Shown here: positions 1 to 10,505 of the stretch, one piece after another | Numbering within the stretch: the stretch's first letter is position 1 | How the letters are laid out: every line of letters starts with the position of its first letter | Source: Siphlonurus alternatus | Lineage: Eukaryota; Arthropoda; Insecta; Ephemeroptera; Siphlonuridae | Assembly (NCBI GenBank): GCA_949825025.1 | Contig: OX463784.1 | Location: 18,666,124 to 18,730,123 of the forward strand | Reading direction: 5' to 3' | Length of the DNA: 64,000 nucleotides | Made by a program: the position numbers and the translations under genes | Notes under the pieces: model-generated | Told to the model about the DNA's origin: nothing | Database searches by the model: none | The model's input: only the letters and a program-made list of their open reading frames with translations

Positions 1-502
1 TAACTTGAGGTGTGTCAAGTCCAAATATACAGTAGAAACATTCCATGCAGGATGATCATTATCGTTATTGTTCGCTCCCTACAAGTAAATTATGAAAATA
101 TTTTCACCTTAATTGAGTGTCAAAATGCTTTCGCAACTCCTAACTATATAGAGATTCAGCACTGTATAATAACACTATAGTTTCCTCAAGGAAAGTATTT
201 CAATTACAAGTATAAGTACAAGCTTATTATTTCTTTATCAATAATTAATATTTTGTTTTATATATATGTCTTTTATGATCACCGTGCATATAATATGCAC
301 TGAATTCTATGATATTTTTGGGGAGGCCCAATAATATTTTACAAAATCAAATATAAAATTAAATGAAATCAGTAACAAAAAAGAACATTATATATAAAAT
401 TAAATTTGTATATTTTTAGTATAGCGCATAATGTTACATATTTCTACATATCAAAATACTAATCGTTATGATGCTTCAGAAGTCGAGTGTAGTTAATTAA
501 TA

Positions 503-540
<38 letters not shown>

Positions 541-1160
541 TATATATATATATATAATTGCATGATACGTACCTTTACAGTCAATGTGGTCATAGTCATT
601 ATACAAATTAATTGATACATTTTATGTATAATTTCAAACAACATTAAACACACCACTTTAAGAGATATTTTTACCATAATTAAATTAAAAAAAAAAAAAA
701 AATTGCAATATTACATAAAAGCGATTGGCCCTCATCAAATATGCTAGAAATTAAAGTTTTTTTTTTTATTTTTTTTTTAAATATGTTATCACTGATCTGC
801 TATTTGGAATAATATTTTTATTTGTAATCAAATATTTATGCATATATTATATGGCCACGTTATATGGATTGGATTCGTAAAAAAATTAATTTACCACGAC
901 ACGATAAATAAAATATATATGGGAAAATGAATATACAGAGGCTGCCATCATTAAAATATATCTTATAAAGATCTGTTTACAATACGTTAATTTATTAATA
1001 TTTTACTTGAATTATCTTCTTTTTTATTTGATATAATATAATTATATTGAAGAACATATTTTTGCGTTGCATCTGCGATAAATATTTTTTCTAATAGATA
1101 ATAGCTCTGCTCGCGTAAATATGTATATGTAGTTAAATCGATTTTCATTGATTTTCTATT
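1..1160. other. A+T-rich gene-free stretch
   Basis: No exon-like island or long frame is visible on either strand. The stretch holds a (TA)n microsatellite at about 505-557, interrupted by short ATTA breaks, an A run near 688-702 and T runs near 757-778. Composition is uniformly A+T-rich. Nothing else is recognised. Confidence 0.7.
505..557. repeat. (TA)n microsatellite
   Basis: About 50 bp of alternating TA with an internal AATTA interruption. The tract is self-complementary and is the first of about nine TA tracts in the window. Confidence 0.9.
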
Positions 1161-1627
1161 TTAAAGTAAAAAATTGGAATACATGCGTTAGGATCCCTTG
1201 TAAAAAGGAATTATACTTATTACAAAATAATAACGTATAATTCCTATGCTTAATTCGCCTAATTTAATATAATTTCTGAATGATTAATATACTAAATTAC
1301 ATGATTAATTATACTAGTTTAATTTTATTATACTAAATTACAGAAATAGTATTCCTCTTTAAATCATTTCGAGGCAATCATACAGGGTTCAATATGTCAC
1401 CTATTTTTTTTTTACTTTGGAAAAATGCTTTTCTATAATTTAGTATAATAAAATAAAAAATAGTATAATTAATCTGTAATTTAGTATATTAAGCATTCAG
1501 AAATTATACTAAATTAGACGAATTAAGCATAGGAATTATACTTTATTAATTTGTAATAAGTATAATTCCTTTTTACAAGGGATCTAACCTATTAGTTGTT
1601 CGTGTATTCTAATTTTCAACTTCTAAG
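1160..1627. mobile_element. Palindromic MITE-like element, family C
   Basis: Long imperfect inverted repeat. The left arm (about 1163-1346) is the reverse complement of the right arm (about 1434-1627). Shared blocks include GGATCCCTTGTAAAAAGGAA and the motif ATAATTCCTATGCTTAATTCG, which appears inverted near 1513-1533. The outer ends carry AAAAATTGGAATACATG-like sequence, and the same end motif forms a short palindrome at 56576-56650, so it belongs to a dispersed family. There is no coding capacity. It is a non-autonomous DNA element or foldback; the superfamily cannot be assigned because no clear target duplication was found. Confidence 0.7.
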
Positions 1628-1938
1628 AACAGTACAGTACATGGAAAATAATAATATACAGGATAAAAAAGACTCATAAAATATTTTATTCTGATTTTGT
1701 GTTATAACGAACGAGCACAGAGCTAATATCCCAGAGCATGAGGTATAATAATAATGGAGAAATGGAGATACATCAGTACAAATTGAATTCAAATTAACCA
1801 CACACAATTTAAAATATTAATAGACAAGAAGTAAGTACATGCTATTTAGTTTTAAGTGCGTTTAATGTTTTTACAATCAAAAGTGCAGATAAAAGTGTAA
1901 GAACTTTTTACTATCAATACAGTATAATTATTAGTATG

Positions 1939-1963
1939 CATATATATATATATATATATATAT

Positions 1964-2057
<94 letters not shown>
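1939..2057. repeat. (TA)n microsatellite, left flank of foldback A
   Basis: About 119 bp of TA repeat with two single-base interruptions (a G near 1965 and near 2013). It abuts the left end of foldback A. The matching tract 3662-3719 abuts the right end, so the element either inserted into TA repeat or carried it. Confidence 0.95.
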
Positions 2058-2062
<5 letters not shown>

Positions 2063-3658
2063 AGCACCCAAAGCCGAATTCGGGCAAAAGCCGAAAAAAA
2101 TGACCACATCTAGTTTTGCGCATCACGAAATGAGCCAAAGCCGAAGTGAGTTTTTTTTTCGGCTTTGGCGCATTTCATTTTGAACAAAACTAGATCTGCT
2201 CAAATCGAAATGCGCCAAAGCCGATATGAGATTTTACTTCGGCTTTGGCGCATTTCATTTTGAGCAAAACTAGTTCTGCGCATCGCGGTTTGAGCAAAAG
2301 TCGAAATGATATTTTATTTCGGGTTTGGAGCAAAATTTTGAGCACATCTAGTTTTGCGCAAAATAAAGATGATTTTAATGACGAGATGATGATTTTAATT
2401 TTAATTATATTTATTTTAATTTTTTAAAAAGAAAAATAAAAATCTAAGACTAAACTTATAATAAATATTAGTATTGTGACCTTTGAATATCTTTCAAGCG
2501 CTCTTTAAAAATAAATTAATTGGGGAAAAAATAATAACTTTAAAATGTTATAATCATAACAGTATACGTACGTACATACCTTATAAAAAATATTGTAAAA
2601 TCTGTTGATTTTATAAAACACTCCACCATTTCTGTCACTTAATTACTATTTGATGATGTTTTTGTTAAATTAATAAATTTTTTGTTTTAAGAACTGCAGC
2701 TCAAATAAAATAGACATATATTATACGCCACACGTTTTAAAGTATTCTTTAGATTCACTCGCTCTCACCATAGAAATATTGTCATGCACGCACTCGTAAA
2801 TTTCATAGTTCTATTTCTACGAACATTGTAGCAGCACAGGCTTATACAACCCTGGTAGCAGCAACAATACATAAACATATATGCATACGGCAATCAAATG
2901 GGGTTAAACTTCATTGCAGAGGTTAAGGCTGCTTTCTTATCTCGTTGTACCGATAACAACCTGTATTGCATGATAGCCTAATTCTAAGACATAGAACTAT
3001 GAAATTTACAAATGCGTGCATGACAAAATATTTCTAATGGTGAGAGCGAGTGAATCTATAAATGAAAACTTTAAAACGTGTGGCGTATAATATTATGTCT
3101 ATTTTATTTGAGCTGCAGTTCTTAAAACAAAAAAATTATTAATTTAACAAAAACATCATCAAATAGTAATTAAGTGACAGAAATGGTGGAGTGTTTTATA
3201 AAATCAACAGATTCTACAATATTTTTTACAAGGTATGTACGTACGTATATACTGTATGATTGCATTTGATTATGATTAGTTTTTTTTTTCTTTTTAAAAA
3301 ATTAAAATAAATATAATTAAAATTAAAATCATCAACTCGTCATTCAAATCATCTTTATTTTGCGCAAAACTAGATGTGCTCAAAATTTTGCTCCAAACCC
3401 GAAATAAAATATCATTTCGACTTTTGCTCAAACCGCGATGCGCAGAACTAGTTTTGCTCAAAATGAAATGCGCCAAAGCCGAAGTAAAATCTCATATCGG
3501 CTTTGGCGCATTTCGATTTGAGCAGATCTAGTTTTGTTCGAAATGAAATGCGCCAAAGCCGAAAAAAAAACTCACTTCGGCTTTGGCTCATTTCGTGATG
3601 CGCAAAACTAGATGTGGGCATTTTTTTCGGCTTTTGCCCGAATTCGGCTTTGGGTGCT

Positions 3659-3664
<6 letters not shown>
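2058..3664. mobile_element. Foldback element A with long terminal inverted repeats
   Basis: Arms of about 757 bp (2058-2814) and 674 bp (2991-3664) are near-perfect reverse complements. The right arm lacks about 90 bp that is present in the left near 2430-2525. Both ends begin TGTTAGCACCCAAAGCCGAA and abut TA microsatellite. Each arm starts with about three tandem units that are themselves palindromic (CAAAGCCGA...TCGGCTTTGG followed by GCGCATTTCATTTTGA and CAAAACTAG). This modular arm structure is typical of Foldback elements. The single-copy loop (about 2815-2990) has no recognisable coding content. A transcript across it would fold into long double-stranded RNA. Confidence 0.85.

Positions 3665-3719
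<55 letters not shown>
3662..3719. repeat. (TA)n microsatellite, right flank of foldback A
   Basis: About 58 bp of pure TA between the right end of foldback A and the resumed left arm of foldback B. Confidence 0.95.
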
Positions 3720-3722
<3 letters not shown>

Positions 3723-5044
3723 ATTGAAACAATACACGATACATATTATAATTACGAAGATTAATTAAGGTTTATAGCTATATATAATCTTATTGATTAA
3801 TTATTATTGTACGTACATCTTGAAGCCACGATTTTATTTCTTATTCGTGGTATGTAAAAATTTAAATATATACATACTACATATATATATATATATATAT
3901 ACCATATTAAAAATTATTATATCAGCACTCATTACAAATCTTGCTCATTTCATTTCACATAGATTAATTATACACGTATATGATGTTATGTTAATTATAG
4001 AATCTTATGTTTGTTACAGTATTTAACTTTACTGTAGCTCTAGCTGCATGCAGTACGTAATGAATTTCTTAAATGAAAACTTAATTAAAGGAACTGTGGC
4101 GTAAAATAGATTTTTATTTTGTAACTGTCGTCTAAATATAGTAAATTATTTTTTATTATGATTTTGTGTATTTACGAACAGAGCTTATATCCCAGAACAA
4201 TATAATTATATTAATAATAATGGAGATATATACTATATTTAGACGACATGTTACGGAATAAAAATCTATTTTATACCACAGTTCCTTTAATAAAGTTTTC
4301 ATTTAAGAAATTCATTACGTACTGCATGCAGCTAGAGCTACAGTAAAGTTATATAATATGCATACTGTAACAAACATAAGATTCTATAATAAACATAACA
4401 TCATATACGTGTATAATTAATCTATATGTGAAATGAAATGAGAGCAAGATTTGTAATGAGTGCTGATGTAATAATTTTTACATACCACGCATAACAAATA
4501 AAAACGTGGCTACAAGATGTACAATAATTAATAAGATTGTATATAGCTAAACCTTAATTAATCTTCCTAATTATAATATGTATCATGTATTGTTTCAATG
4601 ACATATGCATACTTAATATATTGATAGTAAAAAAGTTCTTGCACTTTTGATTGTAAAAACATTAAACGCACTTAAAACTTATAAGTATGTACTTACACTA
4701 TACTTACTTCTTTTTTTTATTATATTTATTTAAAAATGTGTATGGTTCGTTTGAATTCAATTTGAAATGATAATTAATTAATATATTGCAGTTAAGTTGA
4801 CAAAAACATAAAAACGCGTTTGTTTACTTTTTTATTTTGTCATCTGCCAGCTGGGAGCTTTAGTGCCAAATACTGTCACCAGTTGGCGCAGTGATTAATT
4901 TTCAAGCCAATCAGCGTGAATTTTGAAAAGGGTGTTCTGTAGTTGAAGATGCTTTCATAAATAGCATCCCGATCCCCTTTAAAAGTAAGAGGATCCGGTC
5001 CTTAATTCTTATTATTATTATTCTTATTATTATTAATTATTATT

Positions 5045-5448
5045 GGGAGGTGTGGCGCAGTGCGCTTGACCGGGTCTCGTCAGATCACCGAAGTCAAGCA
5101 ACGCCGCGCGTGGTTAGTAGTTGGATGGGTGACCATTTTCAACAAAAACCACGTTTCCCACCCAGGGGTAAATCGTTGCGCTTTTCCACTATGTGGTTCC
5201 CCTGGCTTTGGACCATTGCACTTCCGGTTCATTGACAAAAGCTGTAACGTCCATCCTGGCTGAGGTTTCCACGTTTCCCTCAGCCGCAGGCAAATGCCGG
5301 GATGGATTTGCAAGGCCGTGGCCGCCCCCGTTCCGAAAGAGCCCGCGAAACGCTCAAGTTAGGGTTTCGGAAGGTTCGGGGTTTCAAAGTAGTATGTAAT
5401 TAGTAAATAGAAGTACCCAATAGGGTTTGATTAAAAATTAAAAAAAAA
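5045..5448 (+). mobile_element. 5S-rRNA-derived SINE, copy 1
   Basis: The head (about 5062-5135) matches the internal control region of 5S rRNA: TCGTCAGATCACCGAAGTC, an A-box-like AAGTCAAGCAACG, then GTTAGTAGTTGGATGGGTGA covering the intermediate element and C box. It is followed by a G+C-rich body of about 250 bp, a conserved 3' segment (TAAATAGAAGTACCCAATAG) and an A-rich tail ending at 5448. The tail is followed by TTCTTATTAT, which also occurs just upstream (near 5005-5040), a plausible target duplication although the flank is itself repetitive. The same element occurs inverted at 15778-16200 with about 98% identity, so the family was active recently. Such an element would be transcribed by RNA polymerase III from its type 1 internal promoter and mobilised by a LINE. 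It encodes no protein; open frames inside it are incidental. Confidence 0.85.
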
Positions 5449-6388
5449 TTCTTATTATAAATTACAAACTCCCTATTAGAGACTATAATACATCAAAATT
5501 AATTCAGAATATTTGAAATCACATTTGCATTTGAAGAACAGAAGTGTTAAAAGTACGGGGTGTAATAGAGAGTGCAGAAGGCAAAAGAGTGTTATGAGTT
5601 ATGAGACGAGTATTTCTGAAGCAAGTGGAGTATGCAAGAATCGAGTGCTTTGGAGGGCAATTTGTAGACGGCCGAGGTAATAATGCTGCTGGCTTAACCC
5701 GTAAAGGGATATGGCGTCATGTTATGTGTGTACATTTGCTCGCAGTTATTTTAAGTTATATATTTATGATAGCACTGCACTGTCAAAATCTGCAATCAAA
5801 AGTAATCGAAAGCATTGTCACATTATATAGCACATATTTCTATTCTATATAATTTTCAAGTAAATAATAATTAAAATCACATATAATTATTCAAATTCTG
5901 AATTTAACTCCCCCATGCAGCCTGTGTATTTATAATATCATATGAATGCATCGTTAAAAGGATTTTGTATATATAATTTCTGCGGTAAAATGTAACTGTA
6001 GCAAATAATAAATCATATAAAAATATTGATCTCTCTCTTCACCCTTAGTATAAATGTATAGCGAAACATTTTTCTGGACAAACAACTTGATTTATGATAT
6101 AATATTTATGTATTTCCGTGTGTTACATATAGAGAAAATATGTTTCCTATCTTATTTTTATCTATCCACTACAATTTTTTTATGTATAAAAGTCTAAACT
6201 TATAAAGATTCATCTCGGAAAGCCCACAAATTAAATTTCTGGATCAATCAGTTTAACTTAAATATAGAGAGGGAGTTTTCAAGTTTAATACATTAAAAAA
6301 AAACATTTCCTTTCGGGTATTTCAGTGTAGTCTCTGGAAAAACTACATAACCATCTGCATGGCACTTTTATTCTTTTAAACCTAAAAA
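5449..6388. other. Gene-free stretch with one unassigned ATG frame
   Basis: Mostly A+T-rich. An ATG-initiated 83-codon frame runs 5601-5852 on the + strand, beginning MRRVFLKQVEYARIECFGG. It has fairly balanced composition for its first 45 codons and then a hydrophobic stretch. I recognise no domain and see no clear splice sites, so it is not called as a gene. The rest shows nothing. Confidence 0.5.
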
Positions 6389-6759
6389 ATAGACAGTAAT
6401 GGTTGTATATTCAATTTTATAATTAGAAAATATACATAAAATTATGCTCTTCTGAATTTTTACAGATTTTTTTGGAGTGCGGGAACTAATTTAAAAAATA
6501 TATATGTAAAATATCTTGATTAGGGTGGTACAGTACTACCTGATGGGATAACCGTGACATTATTTTCTCGCGCTGTGATTGGCTATTGATGACGTCATGC
6601 TTGTCCAATCAGGTAGTATCACCCTAAACCCTAATTCAGATATTTTAAATATATTTTTAAAATTAGTTCGTGAGCTCCAAAAAATCTGGAAAAAATCAGA
6701 AAAGCATGATTTATGTATATTTTCTATAAAATAAAAAAATGCATCCATTATTGTCTATT
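6389..6759. mobile_element. Palindromic MITE, family E, copy 1
   Basis: Terminal inverted repeats of about 130 bp begin AATAGACAGTAATGGTTG and end in the complement (CCATTATTGTCTATT). The arms contain CAGATTTTTTTGGAGTGCGG and a block reading ATATCTGAATTAGGGTGGTAC in the copy at 26654-27045. The core holds one exact TGACGTCA (6590-6597) and GATTGGCTATTGATGACGTC. The arm modules are shared with families D and F. No coding capacity. Confidence 0.85.
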
Positions 6760-7432
6760 AAAATACAATATTTTGTTTTAAAAAGAGCTGGCGTGAGTTT
6801 AAAAATAAAACTGTGTCCATAATGGAAATATAACTAATATGATTGAGTACAAATTATATCAGCTTATTAAATAAAAAAATTAGAAATTCTGATTGGTTGA
6901 TACAATTTTTGAACAAGTCCGGAAATGAATTTAATTAAATTACATTTCCGCTTGAATTTTTTTATATATTATTTCGTCAACATTTTTTTTTTTTTTTATA
7001 TTTGAAGAATAATAGAAGCAATGTTTACAAAGATCATGAAAGTTAGATTGGTTTTTCTTCTCTCTGTACAATCGAGAAATGTACGTGCTCACTTGAATAT
7101 AAAATATCAAGAAAGTCTTACTATACAAAAGACTCGAATACGCAATGTCACAAGATCATTCTAGGCAAAAGGTTAACCTCTCTATATTATACTTTCTGCA
7201 GCTGAATACGTAAGGTTATTTTTATTATATAAATATGCATGATTGTGAACTGAATGTGTGCTACATCCCTGGTAGCAAAAACGCTAGCACAAATGCTGTT
7301 AAAATTTTGCTACTGGTCTCTGCTTTGCGGTCATCAAGAACTCATTATATAATTGAACTTGAAATATGAATATTATAATATAATGGGCATAACTCTCGAA
7401 GGAAGATAGGTAGTGTTGTCACTAACGCTGGC
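6760..7432. other. Gene-free A+T-rich stretch
   Basis: Unique-looking A+T-rich sequence with short T runs near 6980-6998. No exon-like island, inverted repeat or RNA gene was recognised. Confidence 0.6.
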
Positions 7433-7592
7433 TAAAGCCGGTATTACACGATACAATTTTTCTAACTATTGAATTCAATTTTTCCTTTCAAGAAAATTTG
7501 AACTCCATTTGTTTGTATGGAGATGACATTTTCTAGAAAGGAAAATTTGTATTCAATAGTTAGAACAATTTTATCGTGTAATACCGGCTTAA
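7433..7592. mobile_element. PIF/Harbinger-like MITE, family I, copy 1
   Basis: A 154-bp palindrome with ends AGCCGGTATTACACGATACA and the exact complement, flanked on both sides by TAA, the usual 3-bp target duplication of PIF/Harbinger elements. The arms also share TTCTAACTATTGAATTCAA. A second diverged copy lies at 36551-36681 and a half copy at 23718-23778. Non-autonomous, no open frame. The superfamily rests on the TAA duplication alone. Confidence 0.8.
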
Positions 7593-10100
7593 CGGCAGCC
7601 TATTTTAATGAGACTAGCCGTGGTAAGTTAGAATAGAAACCTGATTAGCTTTCTTCGTAAATTGCGAGCCATTATCTATGTGTTTATTGATGATTCAGCG
7701 CAAGTAAATCACTTACAAGTTCTGTCTTACAAGTTGTTAGAGGCCAACGTTCTCTAGGTGTACTGAATATTTGTTTTTTCCTATACTTTTGAATATGATT
7801 AGGTTCTATACAGTTTGGTGAAAGTGCTATATGTGGTAAAAGTGAAGTGTTATGATATTTCTCACAACACTGTTTTGAAGTTCTGTGAGTTGAATATTGA
7901 GTGCTCCTTACACCTAAAAATAAATTGCATATTGGTTTTAGTTGCAATTTGTTTCTGCTATCGCAAGCATATAAACATTTTTCTCTTTAGAAGTTATTAA
8001 TATTTAAATTGATGAATATAATATGAAATGTGTATTTTCTTTTGTTACAGGTGAGCACAACGCAATGGTTACTATCACTTAGTATTTACGTGAGTAATTT
8101 TGAAATATTATTGCTCTTTTTGTTTGTTTTAAAACAAAGTATTTAAAATAATATTTTAATTATGTATTAAATTTTTAATAACACAATAAATTTAAGAATT
8201 TAAATATTTTAAATACAAAATAATGTATTCATATTTATTAATGAATCATTTTATAGTTATTCAATAAATTGACATTTTCGAAAGGAAATTTCCCTTCAAT
8301 TTTATAATCGTCTCTTTGATATGAAAAAATACATTAAAATTTGAAGAAATTTAGTACCTCCTGTCTTTCTTGCGATATCACGCATTTTTGTAAAAAAAAA
8401 ATTCAAAATAAAAATGAAAAACTCCCTCGTCTGTTAGCAAAGGTCTTCATAATATAATACTAAGTTAGTACATCAAAGAAATTTACCTATTAATTAATTA
8501 ATGGGAGTATTCACTCACAATCCATTTATATAAAAAAATAGTTCAATATTATATTTTGGTCTAATCTAAAAAATAATTAAAAAAACATGATATATATATG
8601 AAGTAATATTTGTCACATTATAATATTTAGTCAAGATTTAAAAATGCATTTTAATTCTATTTAAACAATTTAAACTCTCGTGAATTGTCGCAATAGCCTG
8701 CATTGTTGGCATGATAATCGTGCTAATCGTAAGGATAGAATGTTACAATTATAGCTACATAATAAGAACTTTACGTTAATTAATTTTATTTATATAGTGG
8801 GAAATAGGTGGGAACTCCAAATTAACTGTGATTGTGAGAAAGAATTGCCTATAGAACTGTCCGCATTTTTTCACTCTAATCCTGAAAATTGTATGACTAA
8901 GATTTAACAGCTGGGTTGACGCTTATTTAAGTGTGGCTTATTCCCCAGGGAGGTTAGTTCACCGCTCGGTCGTGTCATGAAATTCTGGGGCTAAGCTGCG
9001 GTGAGCCACATTTTTATTAATGAACCCAAATATGCCCAGAGTGCTGCATTAAAATGTGGAGCCTTTAATACGGGGATTATAATAATGAAAGCTTTTATAT
9101 TACCAAAATTTGTATAATATTAAAATTCACGAATCGGATGAAAGCATTAAAAATTAAAATATTAGATGTATATTTTATAGATATGTTAATTTGTAATAAG
9201 CCTTTTGCCATGCAAAACTAAAATATTAATTCAATATTATTTAATCCATGACTATACCATAATATAATAAAATTATACTCTTCGTTACTAATTAATTTAT
9301 ATTTAAATTGTTTTTCAATTTCTCAGTTTTTAAAAGGGGTTGAGTTTTTATTTATTTATTATATTTTCCTCATGTTACATAATATAACAGTTGGCAGGTG
9401 ATACTAACACAGTCCTATACACAGAACAAAACACAACGTGGAGTTACGCATAGCATCTCTTTTAATAAGGGATGCTATGCTATAGGGGTGGGGTATAAAA
9501 TCAATTCAAAACCTTTTAAAAGGCACTTTCTCATGCTTTCCCACTACCTCTAGAAACGCAGCAACTATCTAGCCAGGTGCATAATTATTATTCAAATAAG
9601 TATTTAAATCCAGCTGGAATATCTGCAATAAAATAGATAACGTATAAGAAGAAAGGAGAACCATAATTTCTATTTCTTTTTTTAGATGATGTTTGTGTAA
9701 AACCTTATATTAAAGCTCAAGGAATATATAGGATTAAAGTCTTTCGTTCCAATAATCAGCTCGATTTTGAAATAGTCGGATAATTTTTACCTATATACTC
9801 TTAATAATATTATATATTTTTATTATTTACCCTATTTTACATTAAACCTATCTGAAAAGTATCTTTCAATATATATGTGTACTGTTAAACATGCAACGTA
9901 ACGATTTGATTCTACATTTTTTTACTTCCTATTGAAAAATGCATTATATACTACAACATTTATAACTGTCCAAGTACTATAATACCCAGGCTTTTAAATA
10001 AGAATTTATTGTCATACTCCTTTTTATAAAGATTGACGTAAAGCATAGACTCAATAAATCTTCATTATGATATCATCATGTATTCTGATTATGATATCCA
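7593..10100. other. Upstream region of the candidate gene; mostly featureless
   Basis: A+T-rich with few signals. Near 8931-9012 a G+C-richer segment can fold: TGTGGCT pairs with AGCCACA and CCCCAG with CTGGGG. Near 9447-9480 GCATAGCATC pairs with GATGCTATGC across 13 bases. A possible 39-nt exon at 8051-8089 is listed separately. No other gene is recognised. Confidence 0.5.
8051..8089 (+). other. Possible 39-nt spliced exon
   Basis: Both borders look like good splice sites: a pyrimidine-rich TTTTCTTTTGTTACAG before 8051 and GTGAGTAATT from 8090. One frame is open through all 13 codons with complete codons at both ends (VSTTQWLLSLSIY). It could be a 5' untranslated or alternative exon of the candidate gene at 10.4 kb, or chance. 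There is no ATG. Confidence 0.22.
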
Positions 10101-10146
10101 CTCCACTGCGCCTGCTCTTCAAATAGTGGAGACAAACTCCCTGGGT

Positions 10147-10202
10147 CACGTGACTTCAGTAGTGTCTCAGCGCTTGGCAAAACAACACGTGTCATACACG
10201 TG
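10147..10202. promoter_or_regulatory. Cluster of three CACGTG E-boxes
   Basis: Exact CACGTG at 10147-10152, 10186-10191 and 10197-10202, the last two in nearly identical ACACGTGT contexts. About four such hexamers are expected in the whole window, so three in 56 bp just upstream of the only convincing signal-peptide exon suggests a bHLH-bound promoter element. TCAGTT initiator-like motifs follow at 10264 and 10349. Inferred from motif and position only. Confidence 0.4.
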
Positions 10203-10411
10203 TAAATCTTGACATGTGGGTTTATTGAGTTTCAATTCAATACGATTCCATTTAAATTAAATGTCAGTTTTACTTGTACTATTATACTGCTGTAAATAGG
10301 CTGATAGTGTTATCAAGTGAGGCTTCCTAATACAGAAATTAGAAAGTGTCAGTTTTATTGTTAATATTTGTTGGGATATTTGAAACGTAAAGCTTGTATA
10401 ATATTGATGAT

Positions 10412-10505
10412 ATGAAGCTAGTGACAATGTGCATTAATTGCAACTTGTGGATGCTGGTTGCCTTTAGTATTATTGTTATATCTTCGCAGGCTACAGATAA
10501 CTTAG
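10412..10505 (+). CDS. Candidate first coding exon: signal peptide of a secreted or membrane protein
   Basis: ATG at 10412 opens 31 codons plus one base, ending in a strong donor (TTAG/GTGAGT at 10506). The peptide reads MKLVTMCINCNLWMLVAFSI and continues through a hydrophobic IVIS stretch to SSQATDNL. That is the layout of a cleavable signal peptide: a lysine near the N-terminus, a hydrophobic core at about residues 12-23, and small residues before a likely cleavage near SSQA/TD. Intron phase 1 after a signal-peptide exon is common in extracellular proteins. Upstream lie three E-boxes and initiator-like motifs. Reading on without splicing gives a stop after ten more codons, consistent with an exon border. 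The protein family cannot be named from this exon. Candidate downstream exons with matching phase are at 38884, 52720 and 53713, implying introns of tens of kilobases. A chance frame cannot be excluded. Confidence 0.45.

Larger units (their letters stand above)
1779..4775. mobile_element. Foldback element B, interrupted by foldback A
   Basis: The outer part of the left arm (about 1779-1945) is the reverse complement of about 4605-4775, sharing for example TTTTAAGTGCGTTTAATG. The inner part of the left arm (about 3721-4150) is the reverse complement of about 4235-4605. The arms meet around 4150-4235, where GTCGTCTAAATATAGTA pairs with its complement. The left arm is split at the point corresponding to GCAT/ATGTCATTG by (TA)n tracts and the whole of foldback A (2058-3664). 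The intact right arm has the uninterrupted sequence CAATGACATATGC. Part of the loop resembles 1680-1765 directly (ATTTTGTGT...CGAAC...ATATCCCAGA), suggesting a second partial copy upstream. No open frame. Confidence 0.75.

Noticed and set aside
1852..2109. 85-codon minus-strand frame
   Set aside because: Mostly translated TA repeat (alternating Y and I).
5062..5135. Functional 5S rRNA gene
   Set aside because: Only the internal control region is similar; the flanking parts are a SINE body, and the sequence is dispersed with a target duplication rather than tandem.
5050..5399. Four overlapping frames of 61-77 codons, repeated at 15840-16195
   Set aside because: They lie inside the two copies of the 5S-derived SINE and occur on both strands, so they reflect its G+C-rich sequence, not genes.
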